Positions 48,503 to 58,073 are shown, numbered from the stretch's first letter. The stretch is DNA of 64,000 nucleotides from an uncultured Rickettsiella sp. (GCA_947058615.1 CAMSHF010000005.1:57521-121520), one strand, 5' to 3'. Made by a program: numbers and translations. The notes: a model not told the origin generated them from the letters alone.

Positions 48503-49801
48503 ATGCCGTCAAATGCTCCAGAAAATAAAATAAAATTTATTTCTGTCGATTTAAAAAATAAAGAAACTGATTTTTGTGGTTATAATAAAAGAAATATTGT
48601 TTGTATTACTGAAAATAATGAGGTTAAGATTATTAGTTGTAAAGAGAAAGAAATTGAAAATTTTTTAAATAAAAATAATAAAAATAAATTACTATTTTAT
48701 GTTAAAAGTGGTGAAAAAGAAGAGATCATAAAAAAAATAAAACATGAACTAAAACTATTACCAGAAAAAAGTGCGTCGGAAAAAATTGAATATATTAAGG
48801 GTTTTGTAGAAGAAAAATGTAATATTAAAACTTATGAAAGTTATAGATGTATGGTGCAAGCTTTTGATTCCCATACAGGCCTATTAATGTCTGAAATGGA
48901 AGCTAAAGCGAAGGAAATGCTCGGTGAGCTAGAAAAAAAATATTCAATTCTAGAGAAAAAAATATCAGAACCTCAGGATACACTGAAGCCGTTGAGTGAC
49001 ATTTTAAAAAAAATGAAGGAAGATCTCAATAAAGACAAAGGTGACGTTCAAACATCTTCTACGGACACAATGCGTCCTTTATTGGATAATTTTCAGAAAT
49101 CAAAAGAAAAATTTGAAAAGGAATATAAAGGGATAGCATCTAAAATACAAGTTCAATCACTTAAAAATCAAACGAACGAATTAAAAGCCCGTGTTGAAGA
49201 GGCTATCCCTTCTGAGGTTTCTCATAAGGAAGCTATTTTTAAAGAAAAACGTGTAATTATTGACTGGGCCAGTAATCTTTCGGACCATTTAGTCGAATTA
49301 TTAAAAGGCAATACACTTGATGAAGAAGCGATTAAAGGATTAGAAAGTAATTTGGGTGATTTAGAAAAAAAATTTGGTGATCTAAAAAGTGGAATAAATG
49401 AAAAATCAGAAGCGACTTCCGAAGAATCAGATAAGTTTTTAGAACATAAAAAAGCACTTGAATTGCTTGCAACTGAAATACGAAACCATACAACTAGTCC
49501 AGAAAAAGAAGCAGATAAAAATGCTCTTGTAGAAAAAATTAGCGGTTTATTACAACTGCTAAATTCACCGAAAGAATTGCTGAACTCTATTAACGAACTA
49601 AACCAATTTATTAGCGAGAAAAAAGACTCTATTGCTCGTTATACCGGAGGGTTTTCAGGTGCTTTATTCGGTAGAGGTAAATCAGCGTTAGCTGGCTTTC
49701 TAGAAAAATTGCAGGGCTTATTAAATGAGATTTCGCGTAAATTATCTTCGAATAACGAAAATACTGAGTCTACCGTTCCTGGGGCGTCATTAAAGGCCTA
49801 A
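48503..49801 (+). CDS. Orphan coiled-coil protein, candidate secreted effector
   Basis: I do not recognise this 432-residue protein. The N-terminal 100 residues are charged and Lys/Asn-rich. Residues about 120-330 contain heptad-like, highly charged helices (EMEAKAKEMLGELEKKYSIL, GLESNLGDLEKKFGDLK). The C-terminal end has a Gly-rich amphipathic segment (GGFSGALFGRGKSALAGFL) followed by another helix and a polar tail. There is no signal peptide or membrane domain. A strong ribosome site (AAGGGGGAATATTT) precedes the ATG. It resembles effector-style proteins of Legionellales in composition, but secretion is inference. Confidence 0.65.
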   Translation: MPSNAPENKIKFISVDLKNKETDFCGYNKRNIVCITENNEVKIISCKEKEIENFLNKNNKNKLLFYVKSGEKEEIIKKIKHELKLLPEKSASEKIEYIKGFVEEKCNIKTYESYRCMVQAFDSHTGLLMSEMEAKAKEMLGELEKKYSILEKKISEPQDTLKPLSDILKKMKEDLNKDKGDVQTSSTDTMRPLLDNFQKSKEKFEKEYKGIASKIQVQSLKNQTNELKARVEEAIPSEVSHKEAIFKEKRVIIDWASNLSDHLVELLKGNTLDEEAIKGLESNLGDLEKKFGDLKSGINEKSEATSEESDKFLEHKKALELLATEIRNHTTSPEKEADKNALVEKISGLLQLLNSPKELLNSINELNQFISEKKDSIARYTGGFSGALFGRGKSALAGFLEKLQGLLNEISRKLSSNNENTESTVPGASLKA

Positions 49802-49969
49802 AACGAGATTCGATCTAAAAAAATGACTTGCTAAAATTTAAAAAGGGGCTTTTAAACTGTCCCTTTTTAACCTAAAAGAAGACAAATAATAATAGGTTCT
49901 AATCTACAAGTCATTCAATAAAAAATTCTATAGCTATTTAAACTCAGAAAAATAAAAAAAGGCTCAACC

Positions 49970-50290
49970 ATGAAAGCCAGTTATCATCTTATTTCAGCAA
50001 AAACTAATCAACCTTGTCAATTTAACGAATCTTTTAAAAAAATAAGTGAAAGACCAATCTCAGGTGCTTATCCAACAAAATGGAGTTATCAATCTTTTCC
50101 TGGGGTCTCAACTTTTTCTTCACAAATTCCAGAGGTGTCAAAAAACAAACCAACCGGAGCGAAATTACCTAAATTTTTAAACAGACTGACTCAATTCTTT
50201 ATTTTAAATAAAGCGAATTATGTAAATGGATCAAAAAACTGTGATGATGAATTTATTTATTATAATTCTGGACTTGTTCCCACCAAGTGA
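49970..50290 (+). CDS. Orphan 106-residue protein downstream of the coiled-coil gene
   Basis: A polar protein (Ser/Asn/Lys-rich, MKASYHLISAKTNQPCQF start) with no recognised domain, no signal peptide and one short hydrophobic patch (LTQFFILN). It is 168 bases after the coiled-coil gene on the same strand and overlaps the end of the convergent ctaA by 38 bases. AAGGCTCAACC precedes the ATG. It is probably real but could be a fragment. Confidence 0.45.
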   Translation: MKASYHLISAKTNQPCQFNESFKKISERPISGAYPTKWSYQSFPGVSTFSSQIPEVSKNKPTGAKLPKFLNRLTQFFILNKANYVNGSKNCDDEFIYYNSGLVPTK

Positions 50291-51284
50291 CTTCATTTAA
50301 GCTAATATTTAATGTAATAAGTGTTAATAAGAGCAGTGCGGCGATGGCATTATGCGCCATCGCAATAGGTAAAGGCAACATCCATACCACGTTTAGTGCG
50401 CCTAGGCTAATTTGCATCACTAATAATAAGGCGAGTAGAAACGCTATACGGCGCATAAAATGGGTGTTACTTATATTAACTATTTTGTAAATTAGTAAAC
50501 CGAGATAGAGACTCGTGATCACGGCCATGATGCGATGGCTCATTTGTATGGCGGTGCGTGCGGTAGGCGATAAGATTCCGCCTTCGTAATTGACCGCAGT
50601 ATTCCAGTGAAGGTGAAAACCCTCATGGAAACTCATAGCGGGCCACCATCGATTTTGACAGGTAGGGAAATCGGGACAAACAAAAGCCGCATAATTTGCA
50701 CTGGTCCATCCGCCGAGGCAAATTTGGATAATTAGTAATACTAAACCGAATGTTGCCCAAGATTTTAGTGTTTTATGGAAATTTGAAGCTGGCTTTGAGA
50801 AGAGGCGGGCAAGGCGGCAGATTAAGATCCAAAGCAAGCTTAATAAGGCCAAACCGCCCAGTAAATGGGACATCACTATCAGGGGATTCAATTGGAGTGT
50901 CACGGTCCATTTTCCTAACAAGCCTTGAAAAAATAGTAAAAAAAGCAGAAGAACTGCAATTTTGACCGGTTGTTGAGGTAAGCGATATTGATAAATAATC
51001 AAAACTGTGGCAGCAAAACTTAAAATAACTAAGCTTGCGGCGGCATAGCGATGAATCATTTCTGGCCATGCTTTTTTTGGATTTAGGGTTTTCCCTATAA
51101 AAGGTCCATGGCTGATTTGTTGTGTGTGGTTCGGTAATGTAAATTTCCCATAACAAGCTGGCCAATCCGGACATCCTAAACCGGCGTCTTTTAGTCGCGT
51201 GTAGGCCCCCAGTAGCACAACACTAAAAGCGACTAAAAAGGCAATACAGAGAAAATATAAAGCAAATTTGTTTTCCGATAACAT
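50253..51284 (-). CDS. ctaA: Haem A synthase CtaA/COX15
   Basis: Oxidises haem O to haem A for the aa3 oxidase. The 343-residue protein has eight helices with the conserved GAYTRLKDAGLGCPDWPACYG near the N-terminus, the haem-ligand histidines in EMIHRYAA, MSHLLGG, FHLHWN and QMSHRIMA, and AHNAIAALLL near the C-terminus. It follows the CxxxC protein by 3 bases. Confidence 0.94.
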   Translation of the reverse strand: MLSENKFALYFLCIAFLVAFSVVLLGAYTRLKDAGLGCPDWPACYGKFTLPNHTQQISHGPFIGKTLNPKKAWPEMIHRYAAASLVILSFAATVLIIYQYRLPQQPVKIAVLLLFLLFFQGLLGKWTVTLQLNPLIVMSHLLGGLALLSLLWILICRLARLFSKPASNFHKTLKSWATFGLVLLIIQICLGGWTSANYAAFVCPDFPTCQNRWWPAMSFHEGFHLHWNTAVNYEGGILSPTARTAIQMSHRIMAVITSLYLGLLIYKIVNISNTHFMRRIAFLLALLLVMQISLGALNVVWMLPLPIAMAHNAIAALLLLTLITLNISLNEVTWWEQVQNYNK

Positions 51285-51287
51285 GTC

Positions 51288-51875
51288 TTATCCAGTGGTT
51301 GAAATGGTTAATAAACGCGATAAATCCTGATACATCGCTTCGCCCGGTGCATCGCTGGGATAATATAAAATAATCTTTCCAAAGGGATCCGCTAAATAAT
51401 AGGCATGGGAATCGTTATTTATTTTCAATCGTGCAAAATAGTTATCTAATTCAAGTTTAGAAATGCTATAGATGACTAAATGGGGATCTTTGTTGATGCG
51501 TATAGAAGGTGGAAGTGGTTTGTTATTGGCAAGTACTACGCCATACTTTACGCGATAGCGATTTTTACCAAGCGCTAGCACAATTTGGCGCAGTGTATTT
51601 AAATTTTTTTGACAGTGTTCACGACAGGATGATTTTGTTAAATAAAATAAAAACCAGCTTCCATTAAGTGAACGTAACGGTGTTCCATGAGAAATTAATT
51701 TTATCTGCTGTAGATTGAAGCTCGAAGCGATAAGAGTGCCTTTATTGACTGTTTTGTGATGTAGCCAAAGTGGATTGTTATTATAAAGTAAGATTGCGGC
51801 TATTAAGGGAGTTAGAAAAATTACTATTAATAACAGAAAAATAAAGAGATAATTTTTGGATGGTTTGTTTTTCAT
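51288..51875 (-). CDS. Membrane-anchored CxxxC thioredoxin-like protein of the cox operon
   Basis: A 195-residue protein with one N-terminal helix (LFIFLLLIVIFLTPLIAAILLY) and a periplasmic domain carrying a Sco-like CREHC motif in FYLTKSSCREHCQKNL, near residue 83. The late HAYYLADPFGKIILYY strand is typical of Sco/thioredoxin folds, but the Sco histidine is not obvious. Homologues sit between SURF1 and ctaA in related bacteria. It probably assists thiol or copper chemistry in oxidase assembly. Its start overlaps the surf1 stop. Confidence 0.72.
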   Translation of the reverse strand: MKNKPSKNYLFIFLLLIVIFLTPLIAAILLYNNNPLWLHHKTVNKGTLIASSFNLQQIKLISHGTPLRSLNGSWFLFYLTKSSCREHCQKNLNTLRQIVLALGKNRYRVKYGVVLANNKPLPPSIRINKDPHLVIYSISKLELDNYFARLKINNDSHAYYLADPFGKIILYYPSDAPGEAMYQDLSRLLTISTTG

Positions 51876-52594
51876 AAACGACGAATATGTGGGCTAAAAA
51901 AAGCAATCAATAAGGTTAAACTTAAGCAAAACCATTGAAACGCATAGGCATAATGCCGGTTGGCTTGTAAGGATACCGGTTGCCAAAGGGGTGTAAAACT
52001 GTAATTTTGTTTAGTGCTTATGATGAGCATAAAAGGTTGAAAATGATTTTTTTTTAAAAAATCGGGATCGGTGGTTTGAATTCTCTTAGGCCATGCCGGT
52101 ACATCGTTTTGTTTAAAACTAAAACTTTTATTAGGAAAAACAATCAATCCTTTTATGCTTAATTCGTTTTCAAAAAAACCGAGATCAGGAAGCTTTTTTC
52201 TATTGAGGTTTTGCGGGATCCAACCTCTATTTACTAGGATGACTTCATGGGATCCTTTTAAGATAAAAGGGGTGAGTACCTCATAACCAATTCTGTGTAA
52301 ATAGATTCTATTTTCTAATAGAAAACTATGTTGATTGTCAAAATGACCTCGCATAATAGCAGGAAAAAATTTTTTACTCGAATCAATCTGTTTATCTAAA
52401 TTTACATTAATGGGCGTTGATAAGGAACGTTGGTCAAAGATTTTTTGAATGTTAGCTTTAAAATTACCCCGATGAATCTGCCAACATCCTAAATAGATGA
52501 GTAATGGGAACAAAAACAGAACGATTAATGTGGGGATTAACGTCGCTTCAAAGCAATAATCTTTAAATTTAATAAAAACGATATTTTTATTCAT
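51872..52594 (-). CDS. SURF1-family oxidase assembly protein
   Basis: Assists haem a insertion into subunit I. About 240 residues from the ATG at 52594 (MNKNIVFIKF). A longer frame from 52750 runs inside ctaE and is rejected. It has two terminal helices enclosing a periplasmic domain, with the signature LGCWQIHRGNFKA near the start and LENRIYLHRIGYEVLTPF and VNRGWIP in the middle. It starts 4 bases after ctaE. Confidence 0.92.
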   Translation of the reverse strand: MNKNIVFIKFKDYCFEATLIPTLIVLFLFPLLIYLGCWQIHRGNFKANIQKIFDQRSLSTPINVNLDKQIDSSKKFFPAIMRGHFDNQHSFLLENRIYLHRIGYEVLTPFILKGSHEVILVNRGWIPQNLNRKKLPDLGFFENELSIKGLIVFPNKSFSFKQNDVPAWPKRIQTTDPDFLKKNHFQPFMLIISTKQNYSFTPLWQPVSLQANRHYAYAFQWFCLSLTLLIAFFSPHIRRL

Positions 52595-52598
52595 TGTT

Positions 52599-53462
52599 TT
52601 AAAAAACCAAAAAAAATCCCAACAGCCAAATAGCAGCAAGAAAATCCCACCACCAAACGGTGGCATCAAAGGAAAATGAATTTTTTTCCAATAATTGATT
52701 ACGGTAAATACGAAAGCATACAATACCCATGAGCAGTAAAGCGCCCACACTATTTAGCGAATGTAATCCTAAAAAAGCGATAAGAAAACTACCATAAACG
52801 CCACTTTGAGTGATGATATGTGCATTGATGAGCTGAATTAGATAATAGGTTTGAGAAATTAAAAAAATAAACGCTAAAAAAATAGCTAGATTTAAACTAA
52901 GTCGACATGATTTGTGACCCATGCTTTTTTTCTGGTAGCGTGCAGTCGTTAAAAATAAGGCACTCGCAATGAGAATGATTAAATTAATGAGTGGAATTTG
53001 ATGCAAGGAACTTAAGCTGAATGTATTCGCCGCTGTTGTAGCGCTCGGCGGTTTGAGTAATGGCCAATGTTTAGCAAAATCAGGCCAAATTAAGTAATGC
53101 GTTAACTGTGAGGCATCACCACTTTGACCCGCTAACCAGGGAGCAATTGAAAATCTTACATGAATAATAGAGCCGATTAATAAAGCGAATAAAAAGAATT
53201 CGGAGACTAAAAACCAACACATGCCCCAACGAAAGGTTTTATCCATTTGTTGATTGTATAAGCCGGCATTGCTTTCTTGTGTGACATTCCAAAACCAACC
53301 CCCTAGCATAAACACTAAACCCACTAGGCCTATCATAAATGCAATAACTCCCCATTTCTGTTCTAAATTAAGCGAGCCGAAGGCTAAGAAAAGGAGTGCC
53401 AGTGCGCCTATAATAGGCCACGCACTTTGTTCAGGTACATAGTATGAGGCTTTGTTTTTCAT
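52599..53462 (-). CDS. ctaE: Cytochrome c oxidase subunit III
   Basis: A 287-residue seven-helix protein with the typical start YYVPEQSAWPIIGALALLFL, the EFFLFALLIGSI helix and the C-terminal VWWWDFLAAIWLLGF. Subunit III supports proton uptake and stability of the aa3 oxidase. It lies between ctaG and surf1. Confidence 0.95.
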   Translation of the reverse strand: MKNKASYYVPEQSAWPIIGALALLFLAFGSLNLEQKWGVIAFMIGLVGLVFMLGGWFWNVTQESNAGLYNQQMDKTFRWGMCWFLVSEFFLFALLIGSIIHVRFSIAPWLAGQSGDASQLTHYLIWPDFAKHWPLLKPPSATTAANTFSLSSLHQIPLINLIILIASALFLTTARYQKKSMGHKSCRLSLNLAIFLAFIFLISQTYYLIQLINAHIITQSGVYGSFLIAFLGLHSLNSVGALLLMGIVCFRIYRNQLLEKNSFSFDATVWWWDFLAAIWLLGFFLVF

Positions 53463-53529
53463 CCGTGTTTGTCCTTAAATCACATGAGTAAATATCGTGC
53501 CTACAAGAAATAAATTTGGTATGAAGGCA

Positions 53530-54099
53530 TTAAGCGGGAATACGTCTTAAATTTTGCGACACTAATTTTGTCTTTTTTAAACCGCTTGTGTCAAATAAAG
53601 TATAGGCTAAGGTAATCGTATTAATATTTTTAGGTAAATGGGGATCAATATGAAACAAAACCGGCATATCGCGGTGCTGACCGGGATTAAATGTTTGTTG
53701 TGTAAAGCAAAAACATTCTGTTTTCTTTAAGTAACGTGCCGCTAATCCGGGAGAAACACTGGGAATCGCTTGTACGGTCATTGGTTGTTTTGAATTATTT
53801 TTTGCTGCAAAGTAAATCAAAATATTTTCACCGGGATGTAATTGGATATGTTGAAGTCTTGGATAAAAATCCCAAGGGAGATAGTTATTGTTATTTGTCA
53901 TAAACTCCACGCGAATACTGCGCGATAGATCTATCTCATGCGAAGCATGATAAGCATTTTTATCCGTTTTCCCATTAATGCCTAAATTTTTACACAGTAC
54001 GTTATAAAGTGGAATCATGGCGAATCCAATGCCAAACATACTTAATGTTGTCATACAAAGCAGAATGAAAATCTTTTTATTTGAACTTTTTGCTATCAT
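53530..54099 (-). CDS. ctaG: Cytochrome c oxidase assembly protein CtaG/Cox11
   Basis: Inserts copper into the CuB site of subunit I. A 189-residue protein with an N-terminal helix followed by a periplasmic Ig-like domain. The copper motif ECFCFTQQTFNPGQ is intact, as is MPVLFHIDP. It lies 18 bases after ctaD, the usual order. Confidence 0.94.
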   Translation of the reverse strand: MIAKSSNKKIFILLCMTTLSMFGIGFAMIPLYNVLCKNLGINGKTDKNAYHASHEIDLSRSIRVEFMTNNNNYLPWDFYPRLQHIQLHPGENILIYFAAKNNSKQPMTVQAIPSVSPGLAARYLKKTECFCFTQQTFNPGQHRDMPVLFHIDPHLPKNINTITLAYTLFDTSGLKKTKLVSQNLRRIPA

Positions 54100-54117
54100 A
54101 AAGCAATAGGCTTTGTT

Positions 54118-55701
54118 TTATTCAAATTTGGGCGGTGTTGTAAAACTATGTAACGGAGGCGGCGAGCTTAATGTCCATTCTAGGCCTTCGGCGCCTTCCC
54201 ATACTTGAGCGGTGGCCTTTTTCCCTTTCCCACGTAGGGCTTGAATAATCATATAAAGAAAGAAGAGTTGTGCAAAACCGAATAAGAAGGCGCCTAAACT
54301 GGCAATCGCATTAAAATTGGCAAATTGTAAGGAATAATCGGCGATACGTCTTGGCATTCCGGCAAGTCCTAAAAAATGCATCGGAAAAAAGGTAAGATTC
54401 ACACCGATAACCGATAACCAAAAATGACATTGACCTAAGCGTTCGTTATACATCACACCCGTCATTTTAGGCAGCCAATAATAAGCGCCTGCAAGTGCAG
54501 CAAATAACGCACCAGGCACTAACACATAATGAAAATGCGCGACCACAAAATAAGTATCTTGATATTGAAAGTCAGCAGGAACCAAAGAGAGCATAACACC
54601 TGAAAAACCACCGATAGTAAATAAAATCACAAAGGCTAAGGCAAACAACATCGGTGTTTCAAAACTAATGGCACCACGGTACATCGTTGTAACCCAATTA
54701 AATACCTTTACGCCTGTGGGCACGGCAATGAGCATCGTGGTGTACATAAAAAATAATTCGGCCGCTAAAGGGACACCGGTAACAAACATATGGTGCACCC
54801 AAACGATAAAGGATAAAAATGCAATGACTAACATGGCATAGACCATAAATCGGTAGCCAAAAAGTTTTTTGCGACTAAACGTTGGAATCACTTGAGAGAT
54901 AATTCCGAAAGCGGGAAGAATAATAATATACACTTCAGGATGCCCAAAAAACCAAAAAAGATGTTGATAAAGTAAGGGATCGCCTCCACCCGCCGCATTA
55001 AAAAAGCTTGTTGCGAAATGTCTATCCATGAGCATCATGGTAACGGCCGCGGCTAAAACGGGCATGACACCAATCAGCAAAAAAGCAGTCACCAACCAAC
55101 TCCAACAAAATATTGGCATTTTCATCAGTGCCATCCCTGGCGTTCGAAGATTGAGTAACGTCACAATAATGTTAATGGCACCCATTAACGAGGAAAGCCC
55201 CATTAAATGGATGGCAAGAATTAAATAATCGGTGCTAGCGGGCCCATAGACTGTTGATAAAGGAGCGTACATCGTCCAACCAAAATTAGGCGCTGAACCG
55301 TCCATAAAAAGCGTACTAGAAAGTAAAATAGCGGCCACTGGCAAGATCCAAAATGCCCAATTGTTCATACGTGGCATCGCCATATCCGGTGCGCCTATCA
55401 TGAGTGGAATCATCCAATTTGCAAAGCCTGAAAAGGCGGGCATGATGGCTAGAAATAACATCACTAAACCATGCATCGTGGTCATTTGGTTGAAGAATTC
55501 GGGAGCTAATAAACGGGCGCCCGGTTGAAATAACTCGGCTCGGATCAATAACGCAAAGATTCCACCAATAAAAAACATAAGTAAACTAAAAAGGAGATAA
55601 AGTGTTCCTATGTCTTTATGATTGGTAGTGAACAGCCAACGCTTAATGAAGGTTACAAAGCTTTTTAGGGGTGAATGACTCAGATCAAGTGTTTGTTCCA
55701 T
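54118..55701 (-). CDS. ctaD: Cytochrome c oxidase subunit I (aa3 type)
   Basis: The catalytic haem-copper subunit. The 527 residues contain twelve helices, the haem ligand in TTMHGLVMLFLAIMP, GAPDMAMPRMNN of the D channel, the CuB-Tyr segment FWFFGHPEVYIIILPAFG, and VVAHFHYVL. The Glu in the FGHPEVY motif places it in the A1 class. Its start overlaps ctaC by 17 bases. Confidence 0.97.
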   Translation of the reverse strand: MEQTLDLSHSPLKSFVTFIKRWLFTTNHKDIGTLYLLFSLLMFFIGGIFALLIRAELFQPGARLLAPEFFNQMTTMHGLVMLFLAIMPAFSGFANWMIPLMIGAPDMAMPRMNNWAFWILPVAAILLSSTLFMDGSAPNFGWTMYAPLSTVYGPASTDYLILAIHLMGLSSLMGAINIIVTLLNLRTPGMALMKMPIFCWSWLVTAFLLIGVMPVLAAAVTMMLMDRHFATSFFNAAGGGDPLLYQHLFWFFGHPEVYIIILPAFGIISQVIPTFSRKKLFGYRFMVYAMLVIAFLSFIVWVHHMFVTGVPLAAELFFMYTTMLIAVPTGVKVFNWVTTMYRGAISFETPMLFALAFVILFTIGGFSGVMLSLVPADFQYQDTYFVVAHFHYVLVPGALFAALAGAYYWLPKMTGVMYNERLGQCHFWLSVIGVNLTFFPMHFLGLAGMPRRIADYSLQFANFNAIASLGAFLFGFAQLFFLYMIIQALRGKGKKATAQVWEGAEGLEWTLSSPPPLHSFTTPPKFE

Positions 55702-56491
55702 GAAGAGGTTCTCCTGATTGTTGTTGGGCCCATCGATTAAATTCTTTTTCGTTAACCGCTTTCACAACGATAGGCATAAAGGCATGGTTTGTTCCACACA
55801 GTTCTGCACATTGGCCACGATAGGTGCCTTCAGATTCTATTTTTGCCCAGGCTTCATTAATAAATCCTGGGATAGTGTCGCGTTTAATGCCTAAAGTGGG
55901 TACCCACCAGGAGTGTATGACGTCATTTGAAGTAAATAAGAATCGAATTTTTTTATGTGTGGGTACCACTAAGGGATGATCCACTTCTAATAAGTACCAT
56001 TTATTTTTTTTAGCTTGATTCTGTAGTTCTTCAGCCGGTGTTGATAGATTACTAAAAAAATCGATACCTTGATCCAAATAAGCATAACGCCAACGCCATT
56101 GATAACCGGTGACTTTTATAGTGAGTTCAGGATCCGAATTATCATTCATTTTGATCAAGGTTTTAGTGGCGGGTATGGCTATAACGATTAGTATAATAAA
56201 AGGGACGACGGCCCAGGCAATCTCTAAGAAAAAGTTTTCGTGAAATTGAGCCGCATGAACACCCAATGATTTTCTATGTCGAATGAGTGAGTAGATCATA
56301 ATGCTAAATACCACAACAGCGATTCCTACGCAGATCCAAAATATCAACATGTGTAAGTGATAAATAGAATGACTGATAGGCGTGACGCCGGGTGCCATGT
56401 TGATTTGCCAGGCCGCCAAAGCCCATCGGGGACTCGTCAGAAAAATAAGGCAAATAAAAAAAATTAAGAAAAATTTTTTAATGGGATTCAT
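55685..56491 (-). CDS. ctaC: Cytochrome c oxidase subunit II
   Basis: Carries CuA and accepts electrons from cytochrome c. The 268 residues include a signal peptide ending near ALA, two helices and a cupredoxin domain. The CuA ligands are seen in SNDVIHSWWVP and GQCAELCGTNHAFM, and the Trp-rich GYQWRWRYAY is present. No C-terminal haem c domain is fused here. Instead a separate tetrahaem protein is encoded 49 bases upstream. Confidence 0.96.
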   Translation of the reverse strand: MNPIKKFFLIFFICLIFLTSPRWALAAWQINMAPGVTPISHSIYHLHMLIFWICVGIAVVVFSIMIYSLIRHRKSLGVHAAQFHENFFLEIAWAVVPFIILIVIAIPATKTLIKMNDNSDPELTIKVTGYQWRWRYAYLDQGIDFFSNLSTPAEELQNQAKKNKWYLLEVDHPLVVPTHKKIRFLFTSNDVIHSWWVPTLGIKRDTIPGFINEAWAKIESEGTYRGQCAELCGTNHAFMPIVVKAVNEKEFNRWAQQQSGEPLHGTNT

Positions 56492-56540
56492 GTACCGTTA
56501 TCCTTTTTTATTACTTTTACAATTTAGAGCCTTCAGTGCT

Positions 56541-58073
56541 TTACCATAAAAAATAATTGCCTGTAGTTTTGCTTTTTTGAACCATAAATATAACGCTCGC
56601 TTCCAGTTCAGCATCACTACATTGCTTGCAGTTACCTTTTGCAGGCATTTTGTTGTACCCGTTTATCGTATGTTCAAATAATACATCGATATTTTTTGCA
56701 ATAATGGGTTTCCAGGTTTTTTTATCGCCTAAGACAGGGGCGCCCCATTTTCCATAGTTATGACAGACGGCACAGTGTTGTTGATAAATCTGTCTTCCGA
56801 CTTCTAAGCTAAGCGGTATTTCCTGTAGCGGGATGGTTGTCGTTGCCACCCCTTGATCAGGCAGAATAAGATAGTCAACTGCCGCTTTTATCGCATCATC
56901 TGAACAGCCTGTGCAAGTACCTTTAGGTGGCATCGAATTAAATCCATGGATTGCTCGCTCATAAACGATATCTTTTCCTTGTCTTAAACGTTTTTTCCAT
57001 TCCGCGGCATCACCTAACTTAGGGGCGCCGGCGGCTCCGCTGGCATGACAAACTGCACAATAAGACGCATAAACTTTGTGACCTGTTTTAGCGGTAATAG
57101 GTCCACTGAAAGCCGAATAAGGGACCTGGCTTTTGACTGTTTTTAAGTAAATTCCTATGGCGTCCAGATCCGCAGTTGATAAATACTTAAGACTGTTACT
57201 GTTTACTTCGGCCATGGGCCCTTCAACGACACCGGCGTTTCTTAGCATTTTGTTTTGTTTAAAGACCGCGCGGATAGCATCGATACTGATTTTTTTTAGA
57301 CCACTTGAACTGATATTAGGTGCGTAATAACCTTGGATAAAGCCTCCCGTTAGATAGTATTTCTTTTTTTCTGCACCCAATAAATTGAGAGGAGTATGAC
57401 ACATTCCACAATGGCCTAAGCCTTGAACTAAATAAGCACCACGATTCCATGATTCGGTTTGTTGCTTATCGGTTATATAATCCCCTGGGCGAAGAAATAA
57501 GATTCGCCACCCTAACTGCAAAAAACGCCAATTAAATGGCCACATCATTTCATTAGCCGGGTTAACTTTTTTAACCGGTGCAATGCTAAATAGATAGGCT
57601 TTGATTGCTAATAAATCACGGGGATTAATTTTTGTGAAGCTTGCAAATGGAAATACTGGAAAATAGTAACTTCCGTTCGGGGCTATTCCTTCATGCATGG
57701 CGCGAATGAAATCTTTATCGCTCCATGTTCCTATCCCTGTGGTTTTATCGGGTGTAATATTGGGAGAGTAAATACTTCCAAAAGGGGTGTAAATTTCCAG
57801 TCCGCCTGCAAAGGGTTGGCCATGATGCTTGGTATCCGTATGGCAAGCAATACAATCCCCGGCTTTACTTAAGTATTCACCACGCTTAATGAGTTTACGT
57901 AATTCAACATTTTGAGGATAATGAATGGCAGGATAGGGAATATTGAGTTCAGGATTTTTTCTTAGGCTATTCGAACTGGCAAAGCTTAAGCTTGATAACA
58001 GCGCCAAGCCTAGCAGTAGGAGAAGAAAATTTTTTAAAAATTTATAGAGATAATTTAAGATTATTTTATTCAT
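56541..58073 (-). CDS. Tetrahaem cytochrome c with two c5-like C-terminal domains
   Basis: A 510-residue secreted protein with a signal peptide and four CxxCH sites: CIACH (74-78), CGMCH (222-226), CAVCH (339-343) and CAVCH (434-438). The first half resembles alcohol/gluconate-dehydrogenase cytochrome subunits (KAGDCIACHTD, TPFGSIYSPNITPD). The second half is a tandem of cytochrome c5-like domains, each with the Met-ligand motif MPxKGxCxxCSD. It lies first in the oxidase operon and is probably the electron donor to subunit II. This domain combination is not one I know as standard. Confidence 0.85.
   Translation of the reverse strand: MNKIILNYLYKFLKNFLLLLLGLALLSSLSFASSNSLRKNPELNIPYPAIHYPQNVELRKLIKRGEYLSKAGDCIACHTDTKHHGQPFAGGLEIYTPFGSIYSPNITPDKTTGIGTWSDKDFIRAMHEGIAPNGSYYFPVFPFASFTKINPRDLLAIKAYLFSIAPVKKVNPANEMMWPFNWRFLQLGWRILFLRPGDYITDKQQTESWNRGAYLVQGLGHCGMCHTPLNLLGAEKKKYYLTGGFIQGYYAPNISSSGLKKISIDAIRAVFKQNKMLRNAGVVEGPMAEVNSNSLKYLSTADLDAIGIYLKTVKSQVPYSAFSGPITAKTGHKVYASYCAVCHASGAAGAPKLGDAAEWKKRLRQGKDIVYERAIHGFNSMPPKGTCTGCSDDAIKAAVDYLILPDQGVATTTIPLQEIPLSLEVGRQIYQQHCAVCHNYGKWGAPVLGDKKTWKPIIAKNIDVLFEHTINGYNKMPAKGNCKQCSDAELEASVIFMVQKSKTTGNYFLW

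Noticed and set aside
52595..52750. N-terminal extension of the SURF1 frame
   Set aside because: The extra 52 codons lie wholly inside ctaE in another frame, and the ATG at 52594 gives a normal SURF1 N-terminus.
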